Shown here in pieces: positions 47,258 to 59,489 of a stretch of 64,000 nucleotides of DNA; position 1 is the first letter of the stretch, and each line of letters starts with the position of its first letter. A program made the translations under genes and the position numbers. The stretch lies in contig NC_081407.1 in assembly GCF_030272615.1 (NCBI RefSeq), positions 262,554,574 through 262,618,573 of the forward strand, in the 5' to 3' direction. A model generated the notes under the pieces. That model made no database searches and had not been told where the DNA came from. It saw only the letters and a program-made list of their open reading frames with translations. The stretch comes from Cryptomeria japonica (taxonomy: Eukaryota > Streptophyta > Pinopsida > Cupressales > Cupressaceae).

Positions 47258-48950
47258 ATTTGGTCCTCACAACAGTCACATCAAATTACCAAGAATTTAG
47301 ATCTCGTGTCAACCTACTCCCAAAATTCAAATAGTTTTTAGATAATTTAGAAGTATAAATGGAGGCCTACCCCTCTCATTTGAAACATCAGAATGAAGTT
47401 GGACCTCTCTCTCAATTACACTCTAGTGAGTTCAATTCAAGTGAGAAAGAAATCAAGCATTCATCAAGCATTGAAGGAGAGGTATATTCAAGTTCAAGAA
47501 TTCAAGATGCAATCCATGACCAAAATTCCATGAAGGCATTTACATGAGATCCTAAAATCCTTATGTGAGGATTCAAGCAAGCTTCATCAAGGCATATAAT
47601 TCAATTACAAGCATTCAATTTTTGATATCTTTTCTATCAAAAGGAAAGCATCTTGTTGAAATTCAATTCTATTTCCTTTACAATTATCATTTCAATCTCA
47701 AGGTTAATTCCTAAACCAAGGTTTGACCCAAGGCAAACCTGATGCAAGAGCATTTTCACTCAAAAACTATATTGTTGATCAAGCAAGGAGGGGTCTTGAT
47801 ATTTGATGAGGAATAATTGTATTTCTTAATTTATTAAATAATTTCTAGAGAGGATGAGTCATAGGCCTAGAAGGTTTGATTAGATAGAGTTGGTTGTAAT
47901 TGAAACTGCCTTGTCATAGGAATGAGAGATTTTAGGGATGACTCATAGAAATATTTTAGGATTAGTTAGCAAGTTTCTTGGATAAAAAATAAATTTGTTT
48001 TGTTTCCAAAATTTGTACAAAGACTTTGTAAGCTTGTGAGCTAGGAGGAAGGAAATAGGGAGGCAAAGAAGAGCGAGTGGTAGGAAGAGGAAAGACCAAG
48101 GTAGAGTATGCCCATATAGTGTAATCGAGCCATGAAATTTTATGTATTTAAATATGATTATTGAAAGTATATGTACATGTTTCTGTGTTTTTTAAACATC
48201 TCTGTCTATGTATTTTATACCGTGATGAATGTCTTTGTTATATATTAAGTATGATTTAGCAACTTAAATAATGTTAGAGAAGTTGCTCAAGAATTCTAGT
48301 GATATTCATATGTTTTTAGAATATGTTTATTCACTATTGCGTTCTCTGGTTCATGAAAACCCCTATCCACAACCCCTTTTTCTCTCTTTCTATGTGTAGG
48401 AAGTTGATTCAAGATCTACAATCAAAGATTTCAATAGAATTGAAGATGACATATATATTCAAATTTTGAAGGAGCAAAAATTGGAGGACCAGGGAAACCT
48501 ACCACCACCGTCTTGAGAATTTTGCCCAATCTTTCCATAGTGGATCCAATGTGTCACCCCAATCGAGAAAAGATCCCACTTTCTCATCATAAAGTTATCA
48601 GACTAGGGCAATACCACCCTAGTCTCGACAATTTATCTCTAATTTTCAACATTAGGTTCTGATTCTTTTATTCTTCTTAGATCTCTATTTGTGGCTTTGT
48701 CTGAAATCTGTAGCATTTTGTTATCACTATTTCACTTAAATTATTTGTTGCTTTGCCCTAAAATTTATAGTACAAATCCAATTTCAACTCAAATGGGGAG
48801 GCAAATAAACAAGTAAATCTAATCAATATCTCAACCCTTTTCCTAATTAAATCATGGCTAGATCAATTAGATTTACCCCTCTTTCAATGTTCTGGTTAAT
48901 TAGGTAAGATTAGTGGTTTTATTATCTTAATTGGTGAAACCCAAATTTCC
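47258..48950 (+). repeat. Rest of the probable element G LTR and downstream sequence
   Basis: A TATA box (TATAAAT) lies at 47354-47360, followed by non-coding sequence with an LTR-leader look. The right limit is unclear; the LTR may end before about 48,650. No gene seen. Together with 33,600-34,006 it would form one LTR split by C. Confidence 0.35.
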
Positions 48951-48959
48951 CTCGATAAA

Positions 48960-49107
48960 ACTATATGTGTGTGTGTACATATATGTGTATATATATGTAT
49001 ATATATACATATATGTATATATAAACACACAAACATATATATATATATATATATGTATATGCACACATGTGCATACATATATCTATACATACATGTACAT
49101 ACATACA

Positions 49108-49138
<31 letters not shown>

Positions 49139-49227
49139 ATATATATATATGTATATATGTATATATATATGTATAGATATATATATATATATATATGTAT
49201 AGATATATATATCTATATATATATATT

Positions 49228-49300
<73 letters not shown>

Positions 49301-49365
49301 ATATATACACACATGTTTGTGTATGTATGCATGTTTATATACACACACATATATATGTATGTATT
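48960..49365. repeat. TA/TATG/TACA microsatellite tract
   Basis: About 400 bp of TATATG, TACATA and TATATT permutations. Long Tyr-Ile ORFs on both strands are products of this repeat. Confidence 0.95.
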
Positions 49366-51052
49366 GAGAAGAAGAACAATCGAAAGTCTTTATTGAGGCC
49401 CTGATATAATTCTTACAAGTGATCCTTTGCTCAATGCCCTTTGCTGCTCAAAATTTTTAAATTTCTAACCTCAAAAGTTAGAAATGCTAAAAAATTGAGC
49501 AATCCTAACCCTTTATGCTCAAATGCTGAAAAATCCTAACTTTCCAACCTCATTTATTTGGGGATTTTTAAAATTGTCTCAAGAGACATGTAACTACTTT
49601 TCAAGAATATGTGGAAAGTTAAAGAAAAACAAAAAGAGGACAGCCATGGTAATAGTGCATTGGCATCCATTAAAGCATGATGGAAAGAGGGTTTTTTTTT
49701 TCTGATATTACAGTCTAGAGGATGTTAGTCAACTAAGGTCTTAACATTTTTAAGTCTAGAAGTGTATTCTTAATGTGACAACATACATTAGGCAACATAT
49801 TAAGCTTAAAAAATGTCAGTCAACTCTGAGTATTTACAACTTTTAAACCTAGAAATATAAGCTTAATGTATGTGATTTAAGCGGTTCCCTCCTCTTATGA
49901 AATGAAGTGATTGCAACATATACACAAAATAGACCTTTCAAACAAATAAGAATGGCAGACGTAAAACCAAACCAAATGCCCCATGAGCTTTGTTCACAGA
50001 AGTTGAACGGGAATGGACGTCTATCAAAGCATAATGGATGAAGGATTTTGTCTAATATTTTAGTTGAAAATGTCTTAAAAGACAAGAATTCACAACATGG
50101 AAATTGGAGACAAAGCATCTAAATCATTCCACAAGCTACACATTATCAAGGTTATAGAATTTGCCTTCGTATATGGAGATTGCAAAACATTCCTCAAATG
50201 TAATGCAATGACTATACTGAATGCACCAAATGTATCAATTGAGAGGTCTTTAAGAAACTTGTTAGAAAATTGATATAATGATGTGTAGGTGTAAAGTCAA
50301 AGCATAAAGGATGAGGAGTTTTTATAAATTCAAAGTTTCCAAAAAGGAATGATAATCAATTTTCAGGGAGAAAAAGAATGCTTTCCAATTCAATTGAAGT
50401 GGATGAAGACCAAGTTGTTCATGATTGCATGATTGCAAGAAGACATGGCACTCAACTCTACTAAACTAATGATTTGTTTTTTCTTCCGAAAAGTTAGAAA
50501 TTTCAAGTTCTTATTTTGTAAATGTGACTTTTGTCACATTTTGGTGGAAGGTAAAAAATTGACTCTTTTTGTGTGAGAGTGAAGTAGTTTCTAATTCAAC
50601 TCTTCTTATGTGAAAATTGAGTAATGTCTAGCTTGAAAATACGAAGGCTGTTGTCAAGTGGTTACAAATTAGTTACAAAGTAGCTATCCAAAGAGAGTCT
50701 ATAAAAATAAGGCTATTGGCATTGTAAAGGAGGAGACTTTTTACAGAGGGAAAATTGCAGAATTTTTCAAAGAAAGTTGTAATGACATTTTGATTTTGCA
50801 TTATGTATAGAAGGGATTTTTGACTTGCATATTTTCAAAAGGATAATGAAGAATGTATCTTAGTTCGTGTGTTGTAAATGATTAATCATTACCAATTTCA
50901 TGTATGTCGAATTGGTAGTCTTTTTATGCATATGTGATCCATGCAATTGATGTGATGATACACAAGCAACCTCTGGTATCTCAGTTTGAATGTGTTAGAA
51001 TATCCTATCTCCTCATATGTTGAGATCTATTCTTCTTTTTTCATCGTCATCT

Positions 51053-51166
51053 CATGGCTAAACATATTATGTCATACACTCTTGTATTTTGTTACCAGTT
51101 GGGAAATCACATGGCTAAACATATCATGTCATACACTCTTGTATTTTGTTACCAGTTGGGAAATAT
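51053..51166. repeat. Tandem duplication, 57-bp period
   Basis: CATGGCTAAACATATTATG...GGGAAAT is repeated head to tail at 51053 and 51110 with one visible difference (ATTATG against ATCATG). Confidence 0.93.
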
Positions 51167-52515
51167 TAGTTGAGGTTCATATGCCTATCATTAGGGCTTC
51201 TATCTTTTATATCTCTATAGTTTTATGTTTTCTCCTTTTTGTACTTTCAAGTTAAAAGTACACAAAAATCCTAAATACCCCCCATCATATGAGGGAGTTA
51301 CCCCTCTCAAATGTAGAGGAAGATTGTGGTTTCATTGCAATCTCTCCAACAATTGGCACAGTTGTCACTACTCACAGGGTGAACATGGCCATATTTGGAG
51401 AATCAATAGCAGTGACAAATCTATTTACCAACAAGATGAGAGATGGATAATTCTACTTAAATATCATTTAATTTAATGGTTAAATTATCAGTAGCAATTT
51501 TAAAAATTATTGGCAACAAAAAATAATATTATTTTCCCTACTTTTATTGGCCAATAATAGCCTTTCAACTACTAAAAGTCACTCAATTCAATGGTAGACA
51601 GTAAAATATGATCAATAAAAGTTAAACAACTATTTACCATCTTTTAGTAAGAATAAATTATAAAATTATCATTTACGATTTGAAACCATCTATGAAACAT
51701 TCATTATTCATCATACATGGTTCCTATCACACCATAACATTAGAACTATTAGAGAACTGCTTGCATGTGTGCTAATTTTAATGAGACTTGTTTATTTATT
51801 GCTTATTTATGGATTATTCTAGCACCCATTTAGAATTATTTTAAGATCTTTATTTGAATTACTCTCCTATCCATTATATTAAAAGGCCTTCCAAATTAAT
51901 TTCTAAAACCTTATCCATAATTAAAATATTATTACCATCGATTTTCTATACAATGAAAATTCAATGGATACACAGGTTGGCAAATCATTGGAAGGAAACC
52001 ATCTATATAAAATAGATTTATTTATTAGCATCAATTCATAAGTAGATTGTATTGATAAACCTTGCAACATGTTATTTACATGAAGAAGAACTATGAAACC
52101 ATTAAAAAAACAAGAGCTACAAGTAGCGTAGTTCCTGCCAAGCAATGGCAGGCAAGAAATGTGGGTGTTTGGTGTGGTGAATCAGTAGTTACAAGAATGA
52201 CGAGAAGAAGAAAAATCATTCTATGACAGTCCTTTAAAATAATGATAGTGATAGTTGTGTCTTTGTGTATGCTCATTGTTAAGTTAATACAAAAACAACT
52301 ATGATAAGTTAAATGCCATTTGCAATTACAGGACTACAAATTAAATGTAAGGTCACCATGCAGAAATAATGCAAACCAATAGTCATGGACATAACATAAT
52401 CAGTGGCTTCAGAAAAGGGACATGGTTTGCTGCAAGAGAATGAATATCTTGAAGAATGAAGAATGAAAAATGAAGAATGAAGAATAAAACATGTGATAGT
52501 ACTCAAGTTTGTAAT

Positions 52516-52625
52516 AGGAGAAGCAAAGAAGTATGACAGTCTCTTGAGAGAAAGAATTCAAATATAGGTTAGGAGCAACAAAGAAGTATGACAGTCTCTT
52601 GAGAGAAAGCATTCAAATATAGGTT
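52516..52625. repeat. Tandem duplication, 55-bp period
   Basis: AAAGAAGTATGACAGTCTCT and its flanks recur at 52516 and 52571, with few differences. Confidence 0.92.
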
Positions 52626-53890
52626 CAGGCATGATAGTCCTAGACATGAAGAGGGTGTGCTTACTCTGGTTTATATTCCCTTGAAGACAAAAAATGTATT
52701 GTGAGGGAACAAAAACAATTCTACTTGTAATGTGAATTTACGCTTGTAATGTGAAGGGTTCAAAGTAACAGTGTTGATAGATAACCAGAGTACTAGCTGC
52801 ATTTGCCAATCCCTCTTTTATTACTCTATGTTTGTGCAGGCTATTAAATGATCCAAATAATCAACAGCCAATAGAGTCATTTCAGCAAGAAAACAATGAA
52901 ATTTTTGCATCTTCAAAATCCATGAGACAGAATGAAAGCCGTTGCTTTGTCAACATTGATAAGGGCAAGTTTTTACAAATAATCAGAATGTGACATGTAC
53001 TATAATTCCTAGCACCCAAAGATCTCCCTTTTTCTTATAATTTTCCATTGCAAATATATTATTGCTTTTATTATTGAAATATGTATGAAGAGGAGGGTGA
53101 AATTGAATACTAGGGGGCAACATTCAATTAAATTTTTGTCTGAAATGAGGTATTAAAATAGATTACACAAAGGCCATGGACTTGTTTGATTCAGTGAATA
53201 AGAGATTCTAATCACTTGCTATTAAGATGGTGATATCTCCATATCCTAACAATCCTGAAACTAGATGTTTGGAATCAATTTGATAAGCAATTCAATATGA
53301 CAAAGATCAAGTAGTAATGCTATTATTAGATCAAGTATTAATGCTATTTAATAATAGTTAGAAAACCACATTTAAGCACAAATGAAATAGTTATAGAATT
53401 GCTCCTGATACATGCCTAGGAAATTAAATGAAGAATAGAGATATGACCACAAGTAGTGTCTCTCCATTAATTGGATTTTGAGATGGTGAAGCTCAAGGCT
53501 CAAATCCTGAACCACATTTACCAAGACACCAAAGTTCAACTTTGGCTACAAAGAAACTCTATGAAAGGTTTGATACCAATCACCAAGTAGATACTGCATA
53601 TATTTAAAGTAGTAACATACTAAGTACAATAGGTCGCTTGTATGCAAACTGTCCCTTGCTCCTTCAATGGAAATTTCTATTGTCTAAGTGCTTCAAAAAC
53701 ACTATGATTTGCATTAAATTCAATTAAAGATATTTTTTTATTAGCAAAAAAATCAAATTTATCTCTTCCTATGGCCTTTGTATTCCCGTACTCTATTTTT
53801 TCCATGTTTTTCAACATATAGGCATGGTTTATGACTTGTCATTCATTTGCAAAAGGTTTTGTATCTAGTCTTTAGACAATGAAACAATAG

Positions 53891-54054
53891 GTTCTGAAAT
53901 AAGTCCACACTAGTAGTTAATCAAGTTTGTCTGAAACAACAGGTAAATAGAGTTCTGAAATAAGTCGACACTAGTAGTTAATCAAGTTCGTCTGAAACAA
54001 CAGGTAAATAGGGTTCTAAAATAAGTCGACATTAGTAGTTAATCAAGTTCGTCA
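53891..54054. repeat. Tandem triplication, 61-bp period
   Basis: GTTCTGAAATAAGTC...TAATCAAGTTCGTC recurs at 53891, 53952 and 54013; the last copy is shorter. Confidence 0.93.
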
Positions 54055-54268
54055 TGTAGTATGTATATTAAATAGAAAAAGTTTGCAATCTATGCCAAGG
54101 AAAAATAAATTCCTTTCTATTTCCTTGTTATAATCAAATAATTCAAGTGGAAAAATGTTTGATTCCACAAAGAATAATCATTACAATTTTCTAAGGGCTC
54201 TAATTATCTCTGCAATTGAAAGTTCTACAAAACAAAGTTTTTTCGTTAATATTGTAATGAAGAAATTG

Positions 54269-54392
54269 TTCCAGTGTAAATATTTCAAATCTAACTTTCT
54301 TCCAGTGTAAATATTTCAAATCTAACTTTCCTCTAGTGTAAATATTACAAATCCAATTTTCTTCCACTGTGTAAATATAACAAATCTGATTT
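54269..54392. repeat. Four tandem copies of a ~31-bp unit
   Basis: CCAGTGTAAATATTTCAAAT-type units start near 54269, 54300, 54330 and 54362 and diverge progressively to the right. They abut the candidate exon ending at 54403. Confidence 0.9.
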
Positions 54393-54402
54393 TAGAACTT
54401 AC

Positions 54403-54864
54403 TGGCATGAAATGGGGTTTGATTTACTCTGGCCAAAAATTCTTCAGGATTTGTAACATTTTTTCTTAATCCTGTGGGTAAAGGTAGGGAATTTGAAGCA
54501 ATGGTGGAAGAGGATGAAACCTCATTTGACTACAAAATATTTCCATTTCCCAGGCCAGCTTCATTATACTTTCTACTTGTTGAAGAAACAAACTATTGGT
54601 TAGAAGATTAAGAATTTGACATGTTTTAATGGTTTTTAAACCCTCTATTTCACCTATGAAGGACAATATTGGATAAAACATGACAAAAAAACTTACTCTT
54701 TCAAGAGAAACATCAAGGAAGACTTTCATTTCGCTATTGTAGAAAATCATTAGCTCTTTGGTAGGAGGCTTGAAATTTTCCCATTCAAACCCTAAAGCGT
54801 GTAGAGGAAACAACCCCATGATCTTAATACCTTGAGAAACCGCATAATTAACCTCCATTTGAGA
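54403..54864 (-). other. Two candidate exons of an unidentified host gene or gene fragment
   Basis: Exon 54864-54697 (56 codons, containing LGFEWENFKPPTKEL) follows a TTTTCTAG acceptor and ends at GTAAGT. After a 104-bp intron with a TTCTAACCAATAG acceptor, exon 54592-54403 continues in phase through one TAG to a second GTAAGT donor. Both donors match the consensus fully. The protein is not recognised and the in-frame stop suggests decay. This is inference from splice signals only. Confidence 0.25.
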
Positions 54865-55114
54865 CTAGAAAATAACTTGTTGCAAGATATAGGATTTTAT
54901 TTTCCCTAGGCATGACTGATTTGTTGTGAAGTTGAAACCCTAAAGGCATCAATATAAATCCTTTCTATTTGTTCCTAAATTTATGAATTCTTTACAAATT
55001 TTAACAAAATAACTTACATTGCCTCTTCACATTTTAAGGAAACCCCATGTATTGAAATCTTATTTATCGAACCCACAAAATCAACCAAATATTGATTGCC
55101 ATGCCAGCTTTATC

Positions 55115-55179
55115 TTGTAGTTCCATCAAACAATGTAGAGGGCTCTGATTTAGAATTGAGAACTGGAGGAATTACATCT
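55115..55179 (-). pseudogene. Possible lambda-class glutathione S-transferase exon fragment
   Basis: About 21 codons after a GGATTGCAG acceptor read as a Pro-rich lead followed by SEPSTLFDGTTR, resembling the N-terminal segment of plant GST lambda proteins just before their active-site strand. The expected donor reads AAG|ATAAAG, one G-to-A change from GTAAAG. No downstream GST exon with the catalytic Cys was found nearby, so this is at most a relic. Confidence 0.25.
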
Positions 55180-55544
55180 CTGCAATCCAATGAAACTAAT
55201 GCTTACTGTTGATGAAACTTAAATTTAAGTTAAAAATGAGAATATGAATGTTTCCACGAGCACTATGCAGAATAAAATAGAATGGATTGGTTATACTTAC
55301 AATGTTTCCATGAGTGTTTTTAGGCTTGTGTTGTGAATCTTCCTACAGAATAAATTCTTAGATCCTGCGACACATCTAAGATATGAAGATAATCCTTTAA
55401 GTATGCTCATAATTTATACAACCTGCAGATCTTTAGCCAATACTGTCAAAAACTGAGAATGTGATATTATCAAGATTACAGAATTAGATTGAATTTCCTG
55501 TGTAATTTGTTGGCAATATTGCATTATAACAGACAATGAAAGAT

Positions 55545-56990
55545 TGTTGGCATTTCATAAGGATATTGAGAAGGTTGTTGATGATTATGGATATACCTGA
55601 TTAAAGATGTTTACTGTCTTGACATTATTATTTTGTCATTGATGTCAAGAAATTGATTTTCTAATTTAGCATGATGTTGCCATATCTTGAGAAGTATGAT
55701 ATGAAGATTATAAAGATGTCAGTAAAAGACACAAGAAATAATATGATGAATAAGGTATTCAATGAACAACTAGTACCGAGTCAGACAATGATGAGATCAT
55801 GATGTTTAGATTGTTTTAACATCATACATATGTTGTAAAATGTAAAGGTTAATACTATACTATGTTATCAAGCAAGGAACCTAGTCAGTAAACCCTAAGG
55901 TTATCACTATCAGTTAAAGAAGGTGGAATGTCTACCGAGTAAAGTCTAGTATTCATCGAGTTGTTACCGAGCTGTAACCAAGCTATAACAGAATGCATTA
56001 AATGTTTACATGCATTATTTAATGAAGGAAGTTGATGAGCTGGAACTGATCAATGATTGGTGAGTCGTGAATGAAGTTTGTTAACGAATTTAAGGCAATG
56101 AAAAGTCGGCATGAAGATCTACAACTCAGATTGAATGGCAATTCCCTGGCACAAGTTCCAAGACTAATATGCAAGTTCCAAGGTGGGGTAAAACATTTTC
56201 AAATTGAAAGATGCATTGAACCTAGACAAGATTGAAGATCTGATGGCTATGGGAAATGTGATCAAGGAGATTAAGTGGTTACCTAATTGTTTATAAATAG
56301 GAAACTGTTGATAAACAATGTATGCAGGCAAGTGTATGCATAGGGATGATACATAGTGATTACCGAGCACAGAAGCTTGAAGACCTGTTTGAATAACAAA
56401 GTATAGAAGCCCAGCAGTTAGACAAGATAGTTCTATGTCTAGATTGTATTGAACAAATAAGAATCTGCTTTAGCATTTTAGATGTGAAGTTGCAGATAGA
56501 TTTTATTACTGTTATTTTTTGAAAGTGACAAAAAATCTCTTAACCAAGTGGGCTTAACAGTCTTATTTGTAAAACCCTCTAGCAAGGTGACATTCTGATT
56601 GAGAGTTTGAAATCCTTTAACAAGGTCACTTCTAACAAGGTGAAGATTCTAACAGATCTGAGGGAAATCCCTTAATCGGGTCACATCTAGCAATGTGTTT
56701 GTAATCTTTAACAGGATTTGCTTTTAACCGAGCATACTTTAGAAGAGTATATTTCTTAGTGGGTGCAAAATCCCACTGTGGTTTTTCCCTATTTGGGTTT
56801 CCACGTTAAATCTGGTGTTATGAGGTTTATGATGTTCATATGCTTTTGAGTTTGCATGTTTAACAGTTTTTGTTATATTACTGAAATATATGTTATCGAG
56901 GTTGAATCTGATGTTTTTATGGAAGATTAAGTTTGTATGATTCACCCCCCCACCTCTCATCTTGTTGGCTATTGGATCTGTACTTATATT
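55545..56990 (+). repeat. Decayed Copia LTR F
   Basis: Starts TGTTGGCATTTC, contains a TATA box (TATAAATA, 56292-56299) and near its right end carries GATTCACCCCCCC (C run at 56946-56952). That is the complement of the G-rich signature near the primer-side ends of LTRs E and C. A degenerate initiator-Met primer site follows (56991-57003). No partner LTR or coding region was seen. Confidence 0.55.
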
Positions 56991-57003
56991 AAGTATCAGA
57001 ACT
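56991..57003 (+). other. Degenerate primer-binding site following LTR F
   Basis: TAAGTATCAGAAC matches TTGGTATCAGAGC at 10 of 13 positions; two of the three differences are G-to-A. Confidence 0.45.
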
Positions 57004-59489
57004 ATCATAATTATGGGAATATTTCTTGCATCTAGGTTAGTTGGTCAACAATTTTATGGCCATGTGTTCCAAGTTACAGTTGAAAACTCTATTTTCATGG
57101 CCCTACAACTACCTTTCTTATTGTGAGGACATACAAAACCAATGCGAAAACATTGCACTATTTAAACACAGAGAAATTACTTACAAGTATTATTTCGTGG
57201 CATCATTTAAATTATTGTTGTTTAGAATGAGCATGGCAAGATAGGGGTCTATGAGCTTGTACATCATTTCCTTGGGTGGTGGTCTAGAGAGTCACTACCA
57301 CTTAACCCTATTGCATCCCCTTATACGTGCTACTACAACCAAAAACATGAGGGAAGAGTAATGAATAGTGGGAGAAAATAAAATCCAACACAGTCCACCT
57401 CTCTTTGCATGCATCAAATATAAAACCCTTAATGCCAATTGTCCATTTGACCTACAGCCTCCTGTGTTTGTTATCTGCAACCTCATCACCTTGAAATGTC
57501 TGCAGTCCTGCAAAGTCCAGAGCAGGCTCTTGAGAGATGCGCATTCTCTCACATTGGGAGAATATAAAGCTTGCCTGACATCTTGCAACTGCAAACACGA
57601 CCCAATAATATTGTGCCAAAATGTTTTAAAGTAATAATTGCCTTAAAATATATGCAACTTCACTAGAGGAACTACTATATAGAAAACAAATCTTAGAAAA
57701 TACTGAATTCTAATTGGTTGCTGCAATATAGTTTAATCACCGTTTAATTTTGAATCATTTGCTATAGTTTCCTGCAAGCAGGAACTAATAAAGAGAACAT
57801 CCCATATATACTTTTTAACAAGATAGAGGACAGCAAACTATTTTAATACTATTTAAAACTTGGAGAACAAATAAATGAGGATTAATCATCAAACTAGACG
57901 TGGAAATATTTTCAATCAAATATATTATTTATCAAGTGAGGAATTTGTATGGATACCTCTTGAGGAAGATATTGGTGAGATAGATTTATACTATACTTAT
58001 TCTTGAAAGAATAGCTAACTTTGTGAAAGGAGGGGGTTTATTGGATAGTACACAAACCAAAACATTTGTATCTAGATTATATAAAACAAATAATTCTACA
58101 TATTACACCAACCACACTATCAATATGTACCCAAGATTTGCCTAGACTAACACAATCATGGCATACAACACTTTTTATATTTATTTTTTTGTTATACCAA
58201 TTAATACTTGTATTATTTTTGTATATATATGCATAATGCTTTCAACCTCAAGTATAATAGAAATAAACTTAAAACATGGAAATTTTATATAAAGGTTTAG
58301 TAAAAACGTTCTCAAACTCACTTTTGTGTTAGGGTCACATATAGTATAACAAATTTTGTAGTTGCTAGATATATTGACCAGAGTCATATGATGCTAACAG
58401 TGAATTTTTCATGGAAAGGATGATTCTTATAGTGATCTAAGGAGCACTTTTTCACCAAGGTTGTCAAATGATTGTAAATCATATATCAAATTATTACTGA
58501 TGGGTGTGGTGATTCAACACAATATACAAACAACTTTACTTAGATTGTGGTTTGACTAAATTCATGAACATTAGGGATACACATATGTTAAATATATATC
58601 TTTTGAATTCATAGAAATGTGTACACTCCATTTGATAAAAAAAAAAAAAAGATAATACAAAAAGTTCCAACTTGTGGTATGTAGAGAGAAATATACCTTC
58701 TTTTACTATAAAAGACCAAACACCATGGATAATTTTTTTTTTATCATAGGCATCCAAACACCATGGATATGTGAATTGTTGAAAAAATAGTCAAAAAACT
58801 CAATTATTGTTATGAATTCCACATTCATGACAAATAAATATGGTGTAAATAGAACAAGGTTAATTATATTTATGTATGTTATCTTCTTATACCTATTAAA
58901 TTTCCAATTAAGAACTACAATCATACAACATTGAATGAGAATTGTAGTGGGAAGCGGTGTGAAGGAGGTGATTTCAAAATCAATGAGGCTAAAGGTGATG
59001 ATGAAGATGCCTCCTAGATCGATAAAAATGAGAATGAGTTACTAAATGACCTTCTACTTGTGGCATGGCTATTGGTTTTTCATGCATCCACTAAGGATTC
59101 TAAGATCACCTCAAAGGATAATTAGCCTTATTGATATAAATTTTGGCTATTTAAGGGGTTCCTCCCCTAAGAAATTGCCTTTTCATCCCGCTTGACTATT
59201 TTGGCAACCCAAGCTTGCATTTTGAGGTAGGGCTCCAGTTTTGTGGGTGCCTAGTTAGGAAGGTGATTTGTTTGCTTTCTCCTTCCTAGTTGGAGGAGTT
59301 TATATAGGGCTTTGATACACTTTCATCTCCTTGCTTAGATTTGGTTGTGAGAGATGATTCTATTAAGAATTATTCAAAAGGTGAATAATCTCATGTTATA
59401 TGTGACATCTCTCCTATTCATGCTTCTTGGTGGGATAATTATATTGAGGACAAGTTGTTGTTTGACATGTTACTCGAGGTATAACTACA
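57004..59489. other. AT-rich stretch without recognisable genes
   Basis: Only short overlapping ORFs without domain features. A 57,295-57,630 segment has ORFs on both strands but no recognisable protein. Poly-A and poly-T tracts occur near 58,635 and 58,735. Confidence 0.4.

Larger units (their letters stand above)
49366..55544. other. AT-rich intergenic stretch with short tandem repeats and a few candidate exons
   Basis: No continuous gene or recognisable TE domain. It contains several local duplications (listed separately), a GAATGAA run at 52452-52487 and low-confidence minus-strand exon candidates at 54.4-55.2 kb. Confidence 0.5.

Noticed and set aside
48896-49404. Long Tyr/Ile ORFs on both strands
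   Set aside because: They are translations of TA/TATG microsatellite sequence.
52838-52969. Possible plus-strand exon after TATGTTTGTGCAG (NDPNNQQPIESFQQEN)
   Set aside because: Good acceptor and open frame, but the donor is poor (GC type), no neighbouring exon fits, and no protein family is recognised.
57295-57634. Overlapping ~90-codon ORFs on both strands
   Set aside because: No recognisable family, no splice signals, and both strands equally open.
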